Shown piece by piece: positions 1 through 7,881 of a DNA stretch of 23,684 nt (position 1 is the stretch's first letter; every line of letters starts with the position of its first letter). Source of the DNA: an uncultured Capnocytophaga sp. (lineage in GTDB: Bacteria > Bacteroidota > Bacteroidia > Flavobacteriales > Flavobacteriaceae). The notes under the pieces are model-generated. The model saw nothing but the letters and a program-made list of their open reading frames with translations, made no database searches and was not told the origin of the DNA. The stretch is from the NCBI GenBank assembly GCA_915070235.1, contig CAJZFM010000002.1, forward strand, positions 1 through 23,684, given 5' to 3'. The position numbers and the translations under genes were made by a program.

Positions 1-1
1 C

Positions 2-1333
2 GCTGCTGCACCAGCTGCTTCAGCTCCAGCTGCTTCAGAGGCACCTGCTGCTGCCCCTGCAAGTGCGCCCGCTGCTGCCATGCCTGAGGGCGTACAGATT
101 GTTACCATGCCACGCCTAAGTGATACCATGACCGAGGGGACTGTTGCTTCTTGGCTTAAGAAAGTAGGTGATACAGTAAAAGAAGGAGATATCTTAGCTG
201 AAATAGAAACAGACAAAGCCACTATGGAGTTCGAATCATTCTATGCTGGTACCTTATTGTATATAGGTATTAAGGAAGGGGAATCAGCTCCAATTGACTC
301 ATTATTGGCTATTATAGGCCCTGCAGGTACCGATGTAAATGCTGTACTTGCCGCTGCTAAAGGTGGTAGTGCCCCTGCTGCGGCTGCTGCCCCTGCTAAG
401 GCAGAAGCTCCTGCAGCTGCTGCCCCTGCTGCTCCAGCTGCAACCACTACCGACGGACGTGTATTTGCCTCTCCTTTGGCTAAGAAAATAGCTCAGGATA
501 AGGGTATTAACCTATCTGAAGTGAAAGGAAGTGGAGAAAATGGCCGTATTGTACGCAAAGATGTAGAAGGATTCACTCCATCAGCTAAGACTGCTACCGC
601 AGCTTCTACAGAGAAAGCGGCTGCTCCTGTGGCTTACGTACCTGTAGGAGAAGAAGTTACAGAGGAAGTGAAGAACTCACAAATGCGTAAGACGATTGCT
701 AAGCGTCTTTCTGAATCTAAGTTTACAGCACCTCACTATTACCTTACCATTGAGGTAGATATGGAAAATGCGATGGCCTCACGTAGCCAAATCAATAACT
801 TGCCAGATACTAAGGTGTCTTTCAACGATATGGTTGTGAAGGCTTGCGCTATGGCTCTTAGAAAACACCCACAAGTGAATACTTCTTGGAAAGGAGATGT
901 TACTGTGTATAACAAGCATGTACATATAGGTGTAGCTGTGGCTATTGAAGACGGATTGGTAGTACCTGTACTTAAGTTCGCAGACAACTTGAGTCTCTCT
1001 CAGATAGGTGTATTAGTGAAAGATTTGGCTGGAAAAGCTCGTAACAAGAAGCTAACCCCTGCTGAAATGGACGGAAGTACTTTCACTGTTTCCAATTTGG
1101 GTATGTTCGGAGTAGAACAATTTACTTCTATCATTAACCAACCTAACTCTGCTATTCTTTCAGTAGGAGCTATCGTAGAGAAACCTGTCGTGAAAAATGG
1201 ACAAATTGTAGTGGGGCACACCATGAAGCTTTGTCTTGCTTGCGATCACCGTACTATAGATGGGGCTACAGGGGCACAATTCTTGCAAACCTTGAAGGCT
1301 TACATAGAAAACCCTGTTACTATGTTGGCATAG
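2..1333 (+). CDS. pdhC: Dihydrolipoyllysine acetyltransferase, E2 of pyruvate dehydrogenase (5'-partial)
   Basis: E2 core of the pyruvate dehydrogenase complex: transfers the acetyl group from lipoamide to CoA. The reading frame is open from base 2 with no stop, so the ATG at 80 is an internal Met and the true start lies before the window. Order seen: an Ala/Pro-rich linker (2-79), implying another lipoyl domain upstream; a lipoyl domain (about 98-330) with the DKA lipoylation motif, Lys codon at 215-217; a second Ala/Pro linker (about 355-450); a peripheral-subunit-binding domain (about 466-570, ASPLAKKIA...GRIVRKDV); and the catalytic acyltransferase domain (about 680-1330) with the HRTIDG active-site motif, His codon at 1247-1249. 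Two-lipoyl E2 proteins are usual in Bacteroidota. A branched-chain or oxoglutarate E2 is less likely given the multi-lipoyl layout. A terminator follows directly. Confidence 0.95.
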   Translation, partial: AAAPAASAPAASEAPAAAPASAPAAAMPEGVQIVTMPRLSDTMTEGTVASWLKKVGDTVKEGDILAEIETDKATMEFESFYAGTLLYIGIKEGESAPIDSLLAIIGPAGTDVNAVLAAAKGGSAPAAAAAPAKAEAPAAAAPAAPAATTTDGRVFASPLAKKIAQDKGINLSEVKGSGENGRIVRKDVEGFTPSAKTATAASTEKAAAPVAYVPVGEEVTEEVKNSQMRKTIAKRLSESKFTAPHYYLTIEVDMENAMASRSQINNLPDTKVSFNDMVVKACAMALRKHPQVNTSWKGDVTVYNKHVHIGVAVAIEDGLVVPVLKFADNLSLSQIGVLVKDLAGKARNKKLTPAEMDGSTFTVSNLGMFGVEQFTSIINQPNSAILSVGAIVEKPVVKNGQIVVGHTMKLCLACDHRTIDGATGAQFLQTLKAYIENPVTMLA

Positions 1334-1372
1334 TATGAACCGTATGTAACGCAATTATATATTTTTATTGAG

Positions 1373-1406
1373 AAAGAGGCATAATCCCACATGCCTCTTT
1401 TCTTTT
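1373..1406 (+). terminator. Intrinsic terminator after pdhC
   Basis: A perfect 10-bp stem (1373-1382 with 1391-1400, arm AAAGAGGCAT) closes an 8-base loop and runs into a T-rich tail ending at 1406. It lies 40 bases after the pdhC stop. The arms also pair when read on the other strand, but no minus-strand gene ends here. Confidence 0.85.
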
Positions 1407-1420
1407 ACAATGCAATAAAT

Positions 1421-1451
1421 TTGTTTAATACGAAAAAATATCGTAATATTG
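1421..1451 (+). promoter_or_regulatory. Candidate Bacteroidota-type promoter for the NlpC/P60-rlmH run
   Basis: TTG at 1421-1423, a 20-base spacer, then TAATATTG at 1444-1451, one base off the TAnnTTTG -7 consensus. It sits between the pdhC terminator and the next ATG at 1474, where a promoter is expected. AT-rich sequence makes chance matches common. Confidence 0.4.
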
Positions 1452-1473
1452 TACTCTTTATAAGTAATAAATT

Positions 1474-2253
1474 ATGTATGCTATATGTCATTTGAGTATA
1501 GTACCGCTGCGAGATGAAGCCTCCCATAAGAGCGAACAGATTTCTCAGTTATTATACGGAGAATTGTGCTTTATAATGAAAGAAGAAGACGGCTGGTGTT
1601 ATGTACGTACTGATTTTGATAACTATGAAGGTTGGATAGATGCCAAACAATTATCTCCTATAAGCGAAGCTACTTACCAGGAAACGAAGAAAGTGCTCCC
1701 TCGTTATGCTTCGGATATGGTGGATTATGTACAGATTAGTGATAAAGAATATGATCTCCTACCTATTTGTATAGGGGCTACAGTGAGTAATGCCCCCTTT
1801 ATGGGACATCTGTTCTCTGGAGAAGTACAGAGAAAGGTGTTGCGTAAGAATGTGGTGGAGATTGCCCTGAGATACCTCAATACACCTTATTCATGGGGTG
1901 GAAAATCTCCTTTTGGGATTGATAGTCCTGGATTTGTACAAATGGTCTATAAGCTCATGGGAATCACCCTTCCTCGTGAGGTGGTTTCTCAGTATGAAAT
2001 TATTGAGAGTGGTGATGTGGCTACTTTGGAAGATGCCGAAGTAGGGGACTTGCTCTTTTTCAATGATAATATGGGACGCATCATTCATGTAGGACTCTTA
2101 ATCCAATCGGGCTATATCATTCATGCTTATGGGAAGGTACGTGTGGATCGTATCACCCCTGAGGGGATTTTTGATGAAGATGTTCAAGAAATCACTCATA
2201 ATCTCTATGCTATTAAGCGAATTTTGGATGATGATGAGAAAAAAATAGTGTAA
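1474..2253 (+). CDS. SH3-like plus NlpC/P60 domain protein lacking the catalytic Cys
   Basis: A 259-residue protein with an N-terminal bacterial SH3-like domain (about 1-65, ending GWIDAKQL) and a C-terminal NlpC/P60 domain (about 125-255). The family (peptidase family C40) normally cleaves cell-wall peptides, using Cys in a DCSGF motif plus two His. Here the motif region reads GIDSPGFVQ: Ser151 stands where Cys is expected and Pro152 replaces Ser. The later His positions look kept (His205 in RIIHVG, His217 in YIIHAY). The protein may therefore bind rather than cleave peptidoglycan, or use Ser. No signal peptide or lipobox is visible at the chosen ATG, so it looks cytoplasmic unless exported otherwise. 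rlmH starts one base after its stop. Confidence 0.85.
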   Translation: MYAICHLSIVPLRDEASHKSEQISQLLYGELCFIMKEEDGWCYVRTDFDNYEGWIDAKQLSPISEATYQETKKVLPRYASDMVDYVQISDKEYDLLPICIGATVSNAPFMGHLFSGEVQRKVLRKNVVEIALRYLNTPYSWGGKSPFGIDSPGFVQMVYKLMGITLPREVVSQYEIIESGDVATLEDAEVGDLLFFNDNMGRIIHVGLLIQSGYIIHAYGKVRVDRITPEGIFDEDVQEITHNLYAIKRILDDDEKKIV

Positions 2254-2254
2254 A

Positions 2255-2728
2255 ATGACCATAAAATTACTCGTAGTAGGAAAAACAGATGTATCCCTTT
2301 TAGAAAAAATAATTGAAGACTATAAGAAAAGAATACGATTTTATATAAAATTTGAAATAGAGACAATTCCTGACTTGAAAAACACCAAAAATATCTCACA
2401 AGAAGAACAAAAAAACAAAGAAGGAGTTTTGCTTCTTAAGCAAATAGCAGACAATGACTTCTTAGTGCTTTTGGATGAGCGAGGAAAGGAATATACCTCT
2501 GTAGAGTTTTCTGTACAGTTGCAGAAAATTATGAATACAGGGGTTAAGCAGTGTGTCTTTGTCATAGGAGGGCCTTACGGTTTTTCCCAACAGGTGTATC
2601 AGAGGGCTAACAATATGTGTTCGCTCTCTAGGATGACATTCTCTCACCAGATAGTACGCCTATTTTTTGTAGAACAACTCTATAGGGCTTTTACTATTCT
2701 CAATAACGAACCTTATCATCACCAATAA
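2255..2728 (+). CDS. rlmH: 23S rRNA (pseudouridine1915-N3)-methyltransferase RlmH
   Basis: A SPOUT-class methyltransferase that N3-methylates pseudouridine 1915 in helix 69 of 23S rRNA on assembled 70S ribosomes, using S-adenosylmethionine. It is 157 residues, the usual length. The SPOUT signature is clear: LDERGKEYTS, then FVIGGPYGF, then the C-terminal SRMTFSHQIVRLFFVEQLYRA and YHH tail. It starts one base after the NlpC/P60 stop, and its stop abuts the ATG of the DUF4268 gene, so the three are almost certainly co-transcribed. Its substrate pseudouridine is made by an RluD-type enzyme, a candidate for which lies at 16051-17079. Confidence 0.96.
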   Translation: MTIKLLVVGKTDVSLLEKIIEDYKKRIRFYIKFEIETIPDLKNTKNISQEEQKNKEGVLLLKQIADNDFLVLLDERGKEYTSVEFSVQLQKIMNTGVKQCVFVIGGPYGFSQQVYQRANNMCSLSRMTFSHQIVRLFFVEQLYRAFTILNNEPYHHQ

Positions 2729-3157
2729 ATGTATAGCAAAGAGGAAGCAGCTAAGCTTAGACAAGATTTTTGGGTCTCTTTTGGGAAATCTTTCCCAAAT
2801 AAGTGGATTTTGTATAGGACGAAGGTGAAACCTATCCAATTCAAATTCTATTTTGATAATAAAAAGGCAATGGTATGTATGGATATAGAGGGAGATCAGC
2901 AGGAAATAGAAAAATATTACAATAAATTCCTATCCTTAAAATCCATATTGGCAGAGTTCCTACCTGAAATTCTATTTGAAGAGCACTATTACTTGGAGAA
3001 TGGTAAGGAAATAGCACGTATTTGGGTAGAGAAGCAAGGGGTATGTATCTATAATAAGGATACTTGGCAACAAACGATGGTATTCTTAAATGAAAATATG
3101 CAACAAGTAGAGCGTTTTTGGCAAGAGTATGAGGACTTTTTCAAGGACGATTTTTAA
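2729..3157 (+). CDS. DUF4268 family protein
   Basis: A 142-residue protein I place in DUF4268 from its N-terminal MYSKEEAAKLRQDFWVSFG pattern and overall size. It is rich in charged and aromatic residues, with mixed alpha/beta character (about 30-55 beta strands; 58-75 and 120-140 helical), and no signal peptide or membrane segment. Members of this family often occur as the C-terminal part of nuclease-like or restriction-associated proteins; free-standing copies like this one are of unknown function. The ATG follows the rlmH stop with no spacer (TAAATG), which suggests translational coupling. Function is not assigned. Confidence 0.75.
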   Translation: MYSKEEAAKLRQDFWVSFGKSFPNKWILYRTKVKPIQFKFYFDNKKAMVCMDIEGDQQEIEKYYNKFLSLKSILAEFLPEILFEEHYYLENGKEIARIWVEKQGVCIYNKDTWQQTMVFLNENMQQVERFWQEYEDFFKDDF

Positions 3158-3190
3158 CCTTAATAGGGGTTATATTTTAAGAAAAACAAT

Positions 3191-3221
3191 TTTTTCAAGT
3201 CAAGAAAAATAATTACTTTTG
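3191..3221 (+). promoter_or_regulatory. Promoter of udk
   Basis: TACTTTTG at 3214-3221 is a perfect TAnnTTTG -7 box, with a T-run at 3190-3195 in the -33 area but no clean TTG. Expected initiation would fall only about 10 bases before the udk ATG at 3238, giving a very short leader. Confidence 0.65.
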
Positions 3222-3237
3222 CAAAAATTTACAATGA

Positions 3238-3846
3238 ATGTTACTCATAGGAATAACAGGGGGAACGGGCTGTGGTAAGACAACAGTCGTCAATCAGATT
3301 GTTCAAGAAATACCACCAGGCGAGGTGAGTGTCATCTCACAAGATGCTTATTATAAGGATTTGTCACACCTTACTTTTGAAGAGAGAACGAAAGTAAATT
3401 TTGACCACCCTAAGTCCTTAGATTTTGATTTGCTCAGAGAGCATCTTGGGCAACTTAAGCAAGGAAAAACAATTATGCAACCCACTTATTCCTTTGTAGA
3501 ACACAATAGAACGCCACAGGTGATACCTATAGCTCCCTGCAAGGTAATTATAGTGGAGGGAATTTTGATATTTTCTCACCCTGATTTGAGAGATTTGTTT
3601 GATATTAAGATATTTGTACATGCCGATTCCGATGAGCGTCTCATTCGCCGTATCAAAAGAGATACCACCGAGCGCGGAAGGGATATACAGGAGGTGCTCA
3701 ACCGATACCAAACTACTCTTAAACCAATGCACCAGCAGTTTATAGAGCCTACCAAGGAATATGCCGATATCATTATTCCCAATAACCGACATAACAAGGT
3801 AGCTATTGATATTGTCAAGACCATTGTCCATAACAGAATCCAATAA
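3238..3846 (+). CDS. udk: Uridine kinase
   Basis: Phosphorylates uridine and cytidine to UMP and CMP in pyrimidine salvage. It is 202 residues, the normal size for bacterial Udk. Visible motifs: the Walker A loop GGTGCGKTT (residues 8-16), SQDAYYKD (substrate region), FVEHNRTP, the Walker B-like IIVEGILIF, and the lid RRIKRDTTERGRD. The ATG at 3238 is preferred; an ATG four bases upstream is in another frame and soon runs into nonsense. The next gene, an FtsB/DivIC-like protein, starts two bases after the stop, so the two are probably one transcript driven by the promoter at 3191-3221. Confidence 0.95.
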   Translation: MLLIGITGGTGCGKTTVVNQIVQEIPPGEVSVISQDAYYKDLSHLTFEERTKVNFDHPKSLDFDLLREHLGQLKQGKTIMQPTYSFVEHNRTPQVIPIAPCKVIIVEGILIFSHPDLRDLFDIKIFVHADSDERLIRRIKRDTTERGRDIQEVLNRYQTTLKPMHQQFIEPTKEYADIIIPNNRHNKVAIDIVKTIVHNRIQ

Positions 3847-3848
3847 TA

Positions 3849-4145
3849 ATGATAGATCTTCAGGCTTATATCAAGAAATATGCTTACTTCATTGGCATCG
3901 CTGCTTTTGGGATATGGATGCTTTTCTTTGACTCCAATTCTTTGCTTTCCCAAAGAAAGCTAAACAGGGAGATAGAGTCCCTTAGGCGTCAAAAGGAGTT
4001 TCTCAAAAAAGAAATAGCTAAAGATAGGGAGGCCATTAAGGAAATTAATACTCCTGAAGGAAGAGAGAAATTTGGACGTGAGCACTATTATTTTAAGAGA
4101 GAAAACGAAGATATCTTTATTATAGAATACGATACTATAAAGTAA
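3849..4145 (+). CDS. FtsB/DivIC-type septum formation initiator
   Basis: A 98-residue bitopic membrane protein of the FtsB/DivIC/DivIVA-unrelated septum formation initiator family (PF04977). In other bacteria these form a complex with FtsL and FtsQ/DivIB that triggers septal peptidoglycan synthesis. It has a short cytoplasmic N-terminus, one membrane segment (about 11-28), a heptad-patterned coiled coil (about 34-64, LNREIESLRRQKEFLKKEI), and then the conserved motif region TPEGREKFGREHYYFKRENED (74-ish onward) that resembles the family's ERIAREKYGMVKPGE stretch. It directly follows udk, a pairing I recall as common in Flavobacteriia. No further role can be read from the sequence. Confidence 0.85.
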   Translation: MIDLQAYIKKYAYFIGIAAFGIWMLFFDSNSLLSQRKLNREIESLRRQKEFLKKEIAKDREAIKEINTPEGREKFGREHYYFKRENEDIFIIEYDTIK

Positions 4146-4192
4146 AAACAATACTGTAAAAATAATTATTATACCTAAAAATATAGAACATT

Positions 4193-4561
4193 ATGTATGA
4201 AAATGAAGGAGAAAACAATGAGATTTTCTCAAAAGCTCTAAGAGCAGGAAGGCGAACTTATTTCTTTGATATACGCGGCACCAAAGCAGGTGATTATTAT
4301 TTGACGATAACAGAGAGCAAAAAGTTCACACATGATGATGGTTCATCCCATTATCAGAAACATAAGATTTATCTTTACAAGGAAGATTTTAATGCCTTTA
4401 GAGAAATCTTGGACGAGATGACTTCTTATGTTTTTGAAGAAAAGGGAGAGGAAGTAATCTCTGAAAAACATCAGAAGGATTTCAAGAAAGCATTCTCTTC
4501 TCATAAGGAACAAGAGGCGTCATCATCATTCACTATTGATGACTTTGAAGATATTAAATAG
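4193..4561 (+). CDS. DUF3276 / PUR family DNA- or RNA-binding protein
   Basis: A 122-residue soluble protein of DUF3276, a Bacteroidota/Spirochaetota family with the PUR-alpha-like fold that binds single-stranded nucleic acid in characterised relatives. The core (about 10-80) has the family pattern FSKALRAGRRTYFFDIRGTKAGDYY... then a strand-helix with KHKIYLYKEDF. The C-terminal third is acidic and Ser-rich, probably disordered, ending in a FTIDDFEDIK tail. It may share the udk-divIC transcript: the gap is 47 AT-rich bases with no obvious TAnnTTTG box. A strong bidirectional terminator lies 20 bases after its stop. The target nucleic acid is unknown. Confidence 0.88.
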   Translation: MYENEGENNEIFSKALRAGRRTYFFDIRGTKAGDYYLTITESKKFTHDDGSSHYQKHKIYLYKEDFNAFREILDEMTSYVFEEKGEEVISEKHQKDFKKAFSSHKEQEASSSFTIDDFEDIK

Positions 4562-4580
4562 TGATATTTAATTCAAAATG

Positions 4581-4612
4581 GTTAGAGGCTATCCCCGCTG
4601 ATAGCCTCTAAC
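4581..4612. terminator. Bidirectional terminator between convergent genes
   Basis: A perfect 13-bp stem (4581-4593 with 4600-4612, arm GTTAGAGGCTATC) with a 6-base loop, CCCGCT. It separates the DUF3276 gene (+, ends 4561) from the SLC13 transporter (minus, ends 4618) and should stop transcription from both sides. The T-tracts are short (CTTTATCT on +; ATTTTGAAT on minus). Confidence 0.85.
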
Positions 4613-4617
4613 TTTAT

Positions 4618-6471
4618 CTAAAAGGGGAAGAGTATAGGGAGTACCAATATCATTACAATTCCCATAAGTATCTGTAAGGGAAGTCCTACTTTCACATAAT
4701 CCATGAAGGTATAACGCCCAGCTGACATTACCAAAGCATTGGGGGGTGTAGAGAAGGGGGAGGCAAAGCACATACTAGCACCTACCGATACGGCAATGAG
4801 CAAGGGTAATGGATTGATTCCCATACTGGTAGCTGCACTCATAGCTATAGGGGCAATCAAAATAGCTGTGGCTGTATTGCTGATAAACATGGTAAGTAGC
4901 GAAGTGGTAAAGTAGATACTTGCCAAAAGAATATAAGGACTATAGCCGCCCAGCTTGCCTACAAGCATCTCCGATACCCATGCCGAAGCCCCCGTTTTCT
5001 CTAAGGCTAAGGCCATAGGGAGCATAGCGGCAATCAGTACTACACTCTCCCAATTGATAGTCTTATAAGCTGCCTCCACATTGGGCAATGCTCCAGAGAA
5101 GACCATGAGCAAGGAGGCTACCAAAACAGCTGTTACAGGCTGTATAGGGATAAAGTCAAACATCATACTCACTACCATAAGTAGCATGATGATTCCCGCT
5201 ATAGGTGCTTTATGCGTTAGGGTTACCTTGGAAGCCTCCTTCAGGGGTTGTCCCAATACAATCAGGTGTCTATGTTGGTCGTTGAGCCTTGCTATGTCTT
5301 TCCAAGAACCTTGTACCAAGAGGATATCTCCCGAATGGATACGTTGGTCTTTCAGGTTTTTCAGGATATAGGTTTCGTTGCGCTGCATACCCAAGATATT
5401 GAGCGAGAATTGCTCTCTGAACTTTGATTTCTTGATAGGCAGATTCACCAGACGAGAGGCGGAGGTTATCAGCACCTCGGCAATCCCATGCTTTTGGGAG
5501 TTCATTAGCTCTTCTTGAGAGGTAAATTTGTCTTCTATCAGGCTCAAGGACTTCTCCCAAGCCATGGCCTCTATCTTGCGAATATCTCCTTGTACAAAGA
5601 GGATATCTCCTTCGTGAAGAATTGTATTGGCTTGTGCCAATTCACGATTGGGATTTTGAAAAATAGAGCTGTTGAGGCTGGGTTTGCGCAAGATTTCGGT
5701 TACATGGACTTCATATTTGTCAGCTATATGGCTCTCCAAGAGTGTTTTTCCCACAAAAGGAGCATTCTTCCCTACCATAACCAAGTGAATATCCTTGGAG
5801 AGTTGGTACTCGTCCATAAGGTCTGAAAGGGATTTACCGTCTTTTTTGCTTTCTTGATGAGGGTCTGCCTTGTTGAGAAAGCGTTTGCTTACAGGAATAA
5901 GGTATAACAGCCCCACTGCAAGAGCAACTAATCCCACAGGGGTAAAGGAGAAGAAGGTCAGGGAAGGGAAACCATGCTTTATCAGTTCCTCATTGATAAT
6001 CAGGTTGGGAGGTGTCCCGATAAGGGTCATCATTCCCCCTAAGCTACTGGCAAAAGCCAGCGGCATGAGTAGCCGAGAGGAGTTAATATTGGCACTCATG
6101 GCCATACTCACTACAATGGGAAGCATCAGAGCAACCGTCCCTGTATTGCTCACAAAGGCACCAATGAAGGAGGTGGCCAAGATAACCAGCACAAAGAGCT
6201 TCAGCTCACTTTTGCCAGCGAGCTTGAGTAGTTTGTTACTGATCATTTTAGCCAAACCTGTTTGGAAGATAGCCCCTCCCACTACGAAAAGTCCTATCAT
6301 CATCACCACCACTGAGTTGGAAAAGCCCGATAAGGCTTCCTCTGGCGATAGGATACCAAAGAGGACTAATAGGAGCAGGGAGGAGAGCGCTACCAAGTCC
6401 GAACGGATCTTCCCCATCATAAAGAAAGCGGAGGCAATCACAAGGATAGCCAAGGTAATGTACATAGTCAT
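4618..6471 (-). CDS. SLC13-type (DASS) anion transporter with two RCK_C domains
   Basis: A polytopic inner-membrane transporter of 617 residues. The membrane part is split in two inverted halves, each with the SNT motif typical of the divalent anion:Na+ symporter family: SNTGTVALMLPIVV followed by GTPPNLIIN in the first half, and SNTATAILIAPIAM followed by STPPNALVM in the second. Between them (about 215-410) lie two cytoplasmic RCK_C/TrkA_C-like domains, each with a GDILFVQG or GDILLVQG signature; in relatives these are thought to sense ligands. Substrate could be sulfate, dicarboxylate or another anion and cannot be read here. The ATG at 6471 is chosen over a TTG at 6477; another ATG lies at 6465. 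It follows glmM by 15 bases and is probably in the same transcript. Confidence 0.9.
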   Translation of the reverse strand: MTMYITLAILVIASAFFMMGKIRSDLVALSSLLLLVLFGILSPEEALSGFSNSVVVMMIGLFVVGGAIFQTGLAKMISNKLLKLAGKSELKLFVLVILATSFIGAFVSNTGTVALMLPIVVSMAMSANINSSRLLMPLAFASSLGGMMTLIGTPPNLIINEELIKHGFPSLTFFSFTPVGLVALAVGLLYLIPVSKRFLNKADPHQESKKDGKSLSDLMDEYQLSKDIHLVMVGKNAPFVGKTLLESHIADKYEVHVTEILRKPSLNSSIFQNPNRELAQANTILHEGDILFVQGDIRKIEAMAWEKSLSLIEDKFTSQEELMNSQKHGIAEVLITSASRLVNLPIKKSKFREQFSLNILGMQRNETYILKNLKDQRIHSGDILLVQGSWKDIARLNDQHRHLIVLGQPLKEASKVTLTHKAPIAGIIMLLMVVSMMFDFIPIQPVTAVLVASLLMVFSGALPNVEAAYKTINWESVVLIAAMLPMALALEKTGASAWVSEMLVGKLGGYSPYILLASIYFTTSLLTMFISNTATAILIAPIAMSAATSMGINPLPLLIAVSVGASMCFASPFSTPPNALVMSAGRYTFMDYVKVGLPLQILMGIVMILVLPILFPF

Positions 6472-6486
6472 AAGCAAGGGATTGGG

Positions 6487-7869
6487 TTAGATAAGCGCTT
6501 GCATCTCCTCTATAAAATGATGTGCTAATGTATCGGCTTCTTTTTGGCTTTTTGCTTCGGTATAGATACGGATAATGGGTTCTGTATTGGATTTTCTTAA
6601 GTGTACCCAGCTATCGGCAAAATCTATTTTAAGACCATCAATAGTGGTGGTCTGTTCATGAGCGTATTTCTGTTCCATTGCCTTGAGAATTTGGTCTGGA
6701 TTGATTTGCTCTGTCAGTTGTATCTTGTTCTTACTCATAAAGTAAGCAGGATAGCTCTCTTTGAGTTGCTGCACACTCCCACCTCTCTCTGCCAAAAGGG
6801 ATAGGAATAAAGCAACTCCCACCAAGGCATCACGTCCATAATGTAGCTCAGGGTAAATAATTCCCCCATTGCCTTCGCCACCGATAATGGCTTCTACGCG
6901 CTTCATCTCGGTAACGACATTCACTTCTCCTACTGCTGCTGCTGAGTAGCTAACGCTATGCTTTTGAGCAATATCGCGTAAGGCACGAGAGGAAGAAAGA
7001 TTGGAGACTACATTGCCTTTGGCTTTGCCTAATACATAATCAGCACAAGCCACCAAGGTATATTCTTCACCAAACATCTCTCCTTTGTCAGTAATAAAGG
7101 CCAAGCGGTCTACATCAGGATCTACCACAATACCGAAATCAGCTTTTTCTTCTACGACTCTTTTGCAAATATCCCCTAAGTGTTCCTTTAGTGGTTCGGG
7201 GTTGTGAGGGAAGTGTCCATTAGGCTCACAATAGAGTTTGACAACCTCTACACCCAATCGTTCCAGGAGTCTCGGAATAGCTATCCCGCCAGTGGAGTTG
7301 ACCGCATCTACTACTACTCGGAATTTCTTTTTCTGGATAGCTTCAGGGGCAACCAAGGGGAGGGCAAGTACCTTTTCTATATGGAGGTCAATATACCGAT
7401 TATCATCGGTGAGCTTACCTAAGTGATCTACTGTAGCAAAGGAAAAATCATTCTCTTGAGCGATTTTCAAAATAGCCTTACCATCTTGGTCAGAGACAAA
7501 TTCTCCTTTGTTATTGAGAAGTTTTAGGGCGTTCCATTCCTTAGGGTTATGGCTGGCGGTAAGGATAATGCCTCCGTCGGCCTTTTCCAAAGGAACAGCT
7601 ACTTCCACGGTAGGGGTAGTACTCAGGCCTATATTAACTACATCAATTCCCAAGCCAATAAGGGTGTATTGCACTAAATTTTGGATCATCTCGCCAGAGA
7701 TGCGTGCATCTCGCCCAATGACTACTTTGACGTGTTCTTTGCCAGATTGTCCCTTGAGCCAAGAGCCATAAGCAGCGGCAAACTTAACGGTATCAATAGG
7801 GGTAAGATTTTCATCTACCTTGCCACCTATGGTACCGCGAATGCCTGAAATAGATTTGATTAATGACAT
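6487..7869 (-). CDS. glmM: Phosphoglucosamine mutase / phosphohexomutase
   Basis: Alpha-D-phosphohexomutase of 460 residues, converting glucosamine-6-phosphate to glucosamine-1-phosphate on the way to UDP-GlcNAc if it is GlmM. Motifs: the phosphoserine loop ILTASHNPKEWN (Ser106), the Mg2+ loop DPDVDR (250-255), the sugar-recognition loop EGNGGIIYPE (about 331-340), and the phosphate-binding RKSNTEPIIRIY near the C-terminus. The sugar loop is unlike the GEQSGH of typical bacterial GlmM and closer to the archaeal-type mutases, a form usual in Bacteroidota annotations. A phosphomannomutase or phosphoglucomutase activity therefore cannot be excluded. It sits 12 bases after the lipoprotein gene and 15 bases before the transporter. 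Confidence 0.88.
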   Translation of the reverse strand: MSLIKSISGIRGTIGGKVDENLTPIDTVKFAAAYGSWLKGQSGKEHVKVVIGRDARISGEMIQNLVQYTLIGLGIDVVNIGLSTTPTVEVAVPLEKADGGIILTASHNPKEWNALKLLNNKGEFVSDQDGKAILKIAQENDFSFATVDHLGKLTDDNRYIDLHIEKVLALPLVAPEAIQKKKFRVVVDAVNSTGGIAIPRLLERLGVEVVKLYCEPNGHFPHNPEPLKEHLGDICKRVVEEKADFGIVVDPDVDRLAFITDKGEMFGEEYTLVACADYVLGKAKGNVVSNLSSSRALRDIAQKHSVSYSAAAVGEVNVVTEMKRVEAIIGGEGNGGIIYPELHYGRDALVGVALFLSLLAERGGSVQQLKESYPAYFMSKNKIQLTEQINPDQILKAMEQKYAHEQTTTIDGLKIDFADSWVHLRKSNTEPIIRIYTEAKSQKEADTLAHHFIEEMQALI

Positions 7870-7881
7870 ATATCTTTGTAT

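Noticed and set aside
80..82. ATG at 80 as the start of pdhC
   Set aside because: The frame is open to base 2 and encodes the Ala/Pro linker that normally precedes the second lipoyl domain, so this is an internal Met of a longer protein.
3155..3172. Small stem TAACC/GGTTA after the DUF4268 gene
   Set aside because: Only five base pairs and overlapping the stop codon; too weak to call a terminator, though termination may still occur there.
3418..3843. A 141-codon minus-strand frame opposite udk
   Set aside because: It covers the conserved udk motifs in antisense and shows no family match.
5870..6490. A 206-codon open frame on the + strand opposite the transporter gene
   Set aside because: It is antisense to a well-supported membrane protein, and its product is a low-quality Ser/Ile/Lys-rich sequence typical of a shadow frame.
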